From Aquificales bacterium (GTDB lineage: Bacteria; Aquificota; Aquificia; Aquificales; Aquificaceae), in contig JALWBR010000038.1 in NCBI GenBank assembly GCA_027037055.1, positions 1 to 64,000 of the forward strand: 64,000 nt of DNA. The letters are read 5' to 3'. This document shows, piece by piece, positions 60,469-64,000 of this stretch. The notes beneath the pieces were generated by a model. That model saw nothing but the letters and a program-made list of their open reading frames with translations, was not told the origin of the DNA and did no database searches. Numbering within the stretch: the first letter of the stretch is position 1; the number at the start of each line of letters is the position of its first letter. A program made the translations under genes and the position numbers.

Positions 60469-61587
60469 CTATTCATAATTTATTTCCTTTTCTGACTCAA
60501 ACACTATCTTACGCGATCGGAAATCCTTTATTATGGAAAAGAGGGTTCCTATTATTAAAGAGAAGGTTATTACGGAGCTACCGCCGAAGCTTACGAAGGG
60601 TAAGGGTATCCCGACAACCGGCATAAACCCGAGGGTCATTAGGATATTTACGGACGATTGAAATAGTATAAGTGAGAAGGCACCCGCTATGAATAATCTT
60701 TCGGGATCCGTTTTTATAATGTTTGCATATAAAAGTATCCTCATCAGCAATACAAAAAAGGCTACGGTCAGTATGGAAGTACCGAAGAATCCGAGTTCTT
60801 CACCTATGAGGGAGAATATAAAGTCCGTATGTTTTTCCGGCAGAAACAAGAGGTGTGCTTGAGTACCTTGAAGTAATCCCTTTCCGAACACACCGCCCGA
60901 GCCTATGGTTATTATGGATTGAACTGTTTGGTATCCGCTACCCGTGTAGTTACTGTAAGGGTCTAAAACCGCAAAAATCCTGTCCTTTTGGTAGGGTTTC
61001 ATAAAATTCCACAAAACTGGGAGGGTTAAAAGGACGAGTATAAATCCCCCTATGAAGTATCTCATTTTTACACCTCTTGCATAAAGCATAAATATGATAG
61101 GTACTATGAAGGTAACCGCTGTACCGAGATCCGGTTGTTTTAAAGTAAGCAGGAAGGGTATTGCAATAATAACAGAGAGTATGAGGGTTTCTACACTGAG
61201 AAACTTTCTTATCTTGGGTATTGTGTTTGCTGATATAAGAAGCAAAGAAAATTTCATAAACTCTGTAGGTTGTATGTAGAAGAATCCGAGACTCAGCCAT
61301 CTTTTTGCGCCGTAAACAGTTTTACCGAAGAGAAATACGAGTATTATGAGCAAAAGGTTTATAAGGTAGATGGACAGGGATATATCAAATAAAAATTTGG
61401 GATTAATGCGCGGTATGAGTAAAATTATTGTCCACCCGAGTGTTATATAAAGTATCTGTTTGTATATAAGAAGGCTGTTTTCGGAGTAGGAAGCACTGTA
61501 TATACCTATAAGCCCGAATATCTGAATTACTAAAAGGGCTTTGATAATATAAGGATCAAATCTTTTAAGTGCCTCCAGAAATTGCAT
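60469..61587 (-). CDS. rodA: Rod-shape SEDS glycosyltransferase RodA
   Basis: 372 residues from ATG 61587 (GAGGG 6 nt upstream). About ten membrane helices with SEDS motifs: 'GAKRWLSLGFFYIQPTEFMK', 'QPDLGTAVTFIVPIIFMLYA', 'GSGGVFGKGLLQGTQAHLLF', 'LPEKHTDFIFSLIGEELGFF' and 'VGIPLPFVSFGGSSVITFSL'. RodA polymerises glycan strands for side-wall growth with PBP2. 'FLPEKHTDFIF' separates RodA from FtsW. It overlaps the ThiS-like gene by 23 bp. Confidence 0.95.
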   Translation of the reverse strand: MQFLEALKRFDPYIIKALLVIQIFGLIGIYSASYSENSLLIYKQILYITLGWTIILLIPRINPKFLFDISLSIYLINLLLIILVFLFGKTVYGAKRWLSLGFFYIQPTEFMKFSLLLISANTIPKIRKFLSVETLILSVIIAIPFLLTLKQPDLGTAVTFIVPIIFMLYARGVKMRYFIGGFILVLLTLPVLWNFMKPYQKDRIFAVLDPYSNYTGSGYQTVQSIITIGSGGVFGKGLLQGTQAHLLFLPEKHTDFIFSLIGEELGFFGTSILTVAFFVLLMRILLYANIIKTDPERLFIAGAFSLILFQSSVNILMTLGFMPVVGIPLPFVSFGGSSVITFSLIIGTLFSIIKDFRSRKIVFESEKEINYE

Positions 61588-61771
61588 TAACAACCCTCAC
61601 TGTTTCCCCATCTTTCACCCTATCCTTCTCATTTAATATAGTGTCTCCCTTTATAACTATGGAGTGGGAGGGAGAAAGATCCAGCTTCCTTAAAAGCTCG
61701 TCAACCCTTATACTTTTACCTTCAATCTCTATATCCAGCTCCTTTCCTCTATAAATAACCTTCACAGACAT
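61565..61771 (-). CDS. ThiS/MoaD-like ubiquitin-fold sulfur carrier ending in Gly-Gly-Thr
   Basis: 68 residues from ATG 61771, one base after the ferredoxin stop (translational coupling, no Shine-Dalgarno). 'SVKVIYRGKELDIEIEGKSI', 'RVDELLRKLDLSPSHSIVIK' and 'KDGETVRVVNAISGGT' match the beta-grasp of ThiS/MoaD. These proteins must end in Gly-Gly, whose carboxylate is thiolated. Here an extra Thr follows, so the protein would need trimming or be inactive. A ThiS, MoaD or tRNA-thiolation (TtuB-like) role cannot be distinguished; no ThiG, MoaE or E1-like gene is adjacent. Confidence 0.75.
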   Translation of the reverse strand: MSVKVIYRGKELDIEIEGKSIRVDELLRKLDLSPSHSIVIKGDTILNEKDRVKDGETVRVVNAISGGT

Positions 61772-61772
61772 A

Positions 61773-62297
61773 TCAGGCGGGTTTGAGATAGACATTTTCA
61801 AACAGGCTGTTTCTGTACCTTTTCATTAGGTGTCTCTCCTTGGGTATATTTTCTTCTTCCAATTCAACGAAATACAGGCAGTTGGTTACACACTTGGAGA
61901 CGCAGGAAGGAAGCAAACCGCTTTTAACCCTTTCAATACAGTAATCACATTTTTCTACTTTCATTGTGGTAGGATTGAAGGTTATAGCTCCGTAGGGGCA
62001 AGCTATTATACACGCCTTACATCCTATGCACAGGTTTTTATCAACATAGACTATACCCTTTTCACCCCTTCTCATCGCGGATGTGGGGCATGCTATTATG
62101 CAGGGTGCGGGATCACAGTGAAAGCAGTTTATAGGAAAAAATAGAGTTTCCGGTCTTCCATCCTTGGAGTAAAGTCTGAACACCTTCATAGGGCTTATGT
62201 GTATATTTTCAATTCCCTTATCCTGTTTGCAGGCAACCTCGCAGGAGAAACATCCTATGCATCTATCCAAATCTATGAGCATTACAACCCTTTTCAT
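61773..62297 (-). CDS. Four-cluster [4Fe-4S] ferredoxin subunit (DmsB/PhsB/HybA type)
   Basis: 174 residues from ATG 62297 (a TTG two codons earlier is possible). Cysteine sets: 'RCIGCFSCEVAC', 'CFHCDPAPCIIAC', 'CIGCKACIIAC' and 'KCDYC...CVSKCVTNC', the layout of electron-transfer subunits of polysulfide/DMSO/tetrathionate reductases and hydrogenases. No molybdopterin catalytic or membrane anchor subunit is next to it, so its partner is elsewhere. A TAAAAT ends 9 nt before the ATG without a Shine-Dalgarno. It is one nucleotide ahead of the ThiS-like gene. Confidence 0.85.
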   Translation of the reverse strand: MKRVVMLIDLDRCIGCFSCEVACKQDKGIENIHISPMKVFRLYSKDGRPETLFFPINCFHCDPAPCIIACPTSAMRRGEKGIVYVDKNLCIGCKACIIACPYGAITFNPTTMKVEKCDYCIERVKSGLLPSCVSKCVTNCLYFVELEEENIPKERHLMKRYRNSLFENVYLKPA

Positions 62298-62312
62298 TGT
62301 CAAACTATTTTA

Positions 62313-63686
62313 CTAAATTAGTCCTTCAAAAAATTCTTGCACCCACCACTTCAAATCCTTTCCCATAACTTCTTTTTTCATTGTTTCCATCCTTTTCTTC
62401 TTTTCTTCCGGTCCCATCTTAAGTGCTTTGTATATGGAATCTGCTGTTTTTTCTGTATCAAAGGGGTTAACCAGTATAGCTCCCCCTTTCAACTGCCAGC
62501 TTGCACCCGCAAATTTGCTCAATATCAATGCTCCCCTGTTATCAATCTGAGATGCAACAAACTCTTTGGCTACAAGGTTTAACCCGTCCATTATGGGTGT
62601 TATGAGGGCAAAATCCGCGAGTCTGTAAAATATGGCAAGTTTACTTGAGGGAAAACCTTTGTAGTAATAGTGTATAGGCACCCATCCAGGTTCTCCAAAG
62701 GATCCGTTTATTGTGCTTATTATCTGATCAATCTCTTTTTTAAGCTCCGAATACTCGTGAATCTTTGTTCTGCTCGGTACCGCCACCTGAATAAAGGACA
62801 TTTTCCCCCTGAAGGAGGGGTATTTATCAAAAAACCTGTCAATGCTTAGTAATTTCTCTTTAAGACCTTTTGTATAGTCAAGCCTGTCAACACTTAAACC
62901 TATGAATTCAACATTAAGCTCCCTCCTCATCTTTTTAACCGCCTTTAAAGTATTCTTTGAGGATGCATCCCTTTGCCATCTTTCCGCATCTATACCTATG
63001 GGAACAGCCTTTACCTTTATCTCCCTGCCCTTCCATTTTATGCTGTTGCCTTGGATCACCGCATCTGTTAATCTGTCCACACAGTCAAGGAAGTTATCAA
63101 CATACTCTTGGGTGTGAAAACCTATAACATCAGCTCCTAAGAAGCCTTCTATTATTTCCTTCCCCCACGGCAGGAATCTGTATATACAATAAGAGGGGAA
63201 AGGTATATGCCAAAAGAAGAAGATTCTGCCCTTAAATCCCTTATCCCTCATTATATTGGGTACTAAGGAAAGGTGGTAATCGTTAACCATTACCGTATCA
63301 CCACTGCGGTACATTTCTAATATGGCATTTGCAAAACGCGTATTGACCATTCTGTAAGATGTCCAGAAGGCCTTTTCAAATATTGTTCTTGAGAGAAACA
63401 TGTGGCATAGGGGCCAAAGGGTTTTATTGGAGAAACCGTAATAATAATTGGATATCGTTTTTTCGGATAAGGGGACAAACTTTATGAGAAAATTTTCATT
63501 CACTTCAAATACTTCGGGTATCCTCTGCCCTTTTCTTCCCCAACATACCCATACACCGCCGAGTGACTTTATTATGGGTTCAAGGGCTGAAACGAGACCC
63601 CCCACTGTTTTATGAAGCTTTAGTTTGTTTTCCCGAAACTCAATATCATAAGGCTCCCTGTTGGAGGCTACTATAAGTCTTCCCAT
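62313..63686 (-). CDS. otsA: GT20 glycosyltransferase, trehalose-6-phosphate synthase-like
   Basis: 457 residues. 'LIVASNREPYDIEF' opens the family (usual 'VSNRLPV'), then 'GGLVSALEPIIKSLGGVWVC', 'VMVNDYHLSLVPNIMRDKGF' (Asp of the sugar site kept, the preceding His is Asn), 'FFFWHIPFPSYCIYRFLPW' and 'FIGLSVDRLDYTKGLKEKLL', and 'LITPIMDGLNLVAKEFVA'. It would join UDP-glucose to glucose-6-phosphate, or to glycerol-3-phosphate in glucosylglycerol-phosphate synthases; the pattern does not decide. No OtsB phosphatase gene is adjacent. Compatible-solute synthesis is likely. Confidence 0.82.
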   Translation of the reverse strand: MGRLIVASNREPYDIEFRENKLKLHKTVGGLVSALEPIIKSLGGVWVCWGRKGQRIPEVFEVNENFLIKFVPLSEKTISNYYYGFSNKTLWPLCHMFLSRTIFEKAFWTSYRMVNTRFANAILEMYRSGDTVMVNDYHLSLVPNIMRDKGFKGRIFFFWHIPFPSYCIYRFLPWGKEIIEGFLGADVIGFHTQEYVDNFLDCVDRLTDAVIQGNSIKWKGREIKVKAVPIGIDAERWQRDASSKNTLKAVKKMRRELNVEFIGLSVDRLDYTKGLKEKLLSIDRFFDKYPSFRGKMSFIQVAVPSRTKIHEYSELKKEIDQIISTINGSFGEPGWVPIHYYYKGFPSSKLAIFYRLADFALITPIMDGLNLVAKEFVASQIDNRGALILSKFAGASWQLKGGAILVNPFDTEKTADSIYKALKMGPEEKKKRMETMKKEVMGKDLKWWVQEFFEGLI

Positions 63687-63693
63687 ATCACGC

Positions 63694-63711
63694 TATAATT
63701 CTATAATTATA
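63694..63711. promoter_or_regulatory. TATAAT cluster between otsA and thrS
   Basis: TATAAT occurs at 63694-63699 and 63702-63707 on the plus strand, and the overlapping ATTATA (63706-63711) gives TATAAT on the minus strand. Toward thrS the leader would be about 18-31 nt and contains GGAGGTG (63720-63726). Toward otsA it is about 12 nt without a Shine-Dalgarno. Confidence 0.45.
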
Positions 63712-63731
63712 CTTTTCCCGGAGGTGGGTTT

Positions 63732-64000
63732 GTGTTAAGGTTGAAGATTAACGGTAACGAGATAGAGGTTGAAGAGGGAATAACCCTCGCTTCCCTTTAT
63801 AAGAACTTGGGTATAAAGGATGCCATAGGAGGCTTGATAAACGGCAAAATCTTTGATCTCCAAACCCCCATTCATGAATCGGGTGAGGTAAAGCCTGTAA
63901 GAAAGGGGGATCCGGAGAGCCTTGAAATAATGAGACATTCCTTAGCCCATATTATGGCACAGGCACTTAAAGAGATTTACGGTAATGAAAGGGTACATCT
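63732..64000 (+). CDS. thrS: Threonyl-tRNA synthetase (5' end only)
   Basis: The gene runs off the window after about 89 codons. It starts at GTG 63732, 7 nt after GGAGG. The N-terminal TGS domain 'LRLKINGNEIEVEEGITLAS' is followed by 'LEIMRHSLAHIMAQALKEIY', the start of the editing domain with the HxxxH zinc/editing motif, as in all bacterial ThrRS. It charges tRNA-Thr. Confidence 0.95.
   Translation, partial: MLRLKINGNEIEVEEGITLASLYKNLGIKDAIGGLINGKIFDLQTPIHESGEVKPVRKGDPESLEIMRHSLAHIMAQALKEIYGNERVH

Overview
The window is 64 kb of a compact bacterial chromosome (roughly 42-44% G+C by eye, heavy use of AGG/AGA arginine and ATA isoleucine codons). Gene content points to the Aquificales (Aquifex/Hydrogenobacter/Thermocrinis-type thermophilic chemolithoautotrophs). 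The supporting genes are a five-subunit 2-oxoacid:ferredoxin oxidoreductase of the reductive TCA cycle type, a flavocytochrome c sulfide dehydrogenase-like Tat protein paired with a Rieske protein, a DsrE-like protein, a polysulfide/DMSO-reductase-type ferredoxin and polar flagellar genes. This is inferred from gene families; no species can be named from the sequence alone.

Layout. 1-9.7 kb: end of pstB, der, an MDR dehydrogenase, glnE, a hemerythrin-like protein, tRNA-Arg(CCT) followed by a PIN/AbrB pair that looks like a decayed or rearranged toxin-antitoxin locus, gpsA, a stand-alone di-iron MBL-fold protein and lptB. 9.7-15.4 kb: a plus-strand run bioH-bioC-htrA-sigma factor, then the FCSD-like/Rieske pair. 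15.4-21.5 kb: radical SAM and OmpA-like genes (minus), then cytochrome c, DUF1232, orphan ABC permease, DJ-1, RlmI (plus), rlpA (minus). 21.5-26.2 kb: argJ, slipin, ClpP-fold membrane protease, DsrE-like, sfsA, rplU, rpmA. 26.2-27.8 kb: two minus-strand genes. 27.8-36.8 kb: a cobalamin riboswitch followed by eight overlapping genes, btuF-btuC-btuD-btuF-like-nrdA-nrdB-btuB-nth, so B12 uptake and the B12-independent class I ribonucleotide reductase appear to share one B12-sensing leader. 36.9-40.5 kb: the oxidoreductase operon D-E-A-B-G. 40.5-45.9 kb: BASS transporter, CopD-like protein, groES-groEL and a SulP transporter. 45.8-49.9 kb: late flagellar genes (fliC-flaG-fliD-fliS-fliT-like) behind a sigma-28-like promoter. 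49.9-56 kb: recR, a ChaN-like protein, a three-domain acyl-ligase/ACP/acyltransferase and a GGDEF-EAL protein. 55.9-64 kb: MFS transporter, a conservon-like module (Ras-like GTPase, DUF4388, roadblock, membrane coiled coil), hemW, rodA, a ThiS/MoaD-like protein, a 4x[4Fe-4S] ferredoxin, a GT20 synthase and the start of thrS.

Genome style. Genes overlap heavily. Convergent neighbours repeatedly share stop codons (TTAA or TTAG) and leave no room for terminators. Many upstream genes have a TATAAT-like hexamer ending only 6-12 nt before the start codon with no Shine-Dalgarno sequence, which predicts leaderless or nearly leaderless mRNAs. In several divergent pairs a single palindromic A/T box provides a -10 element on both strands. 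Clear GC-hairpin/U-tract terminators were seen only after groEL and after fliC. No CRISPR array, insertion sequence, prophage or rRNA gene was seen.
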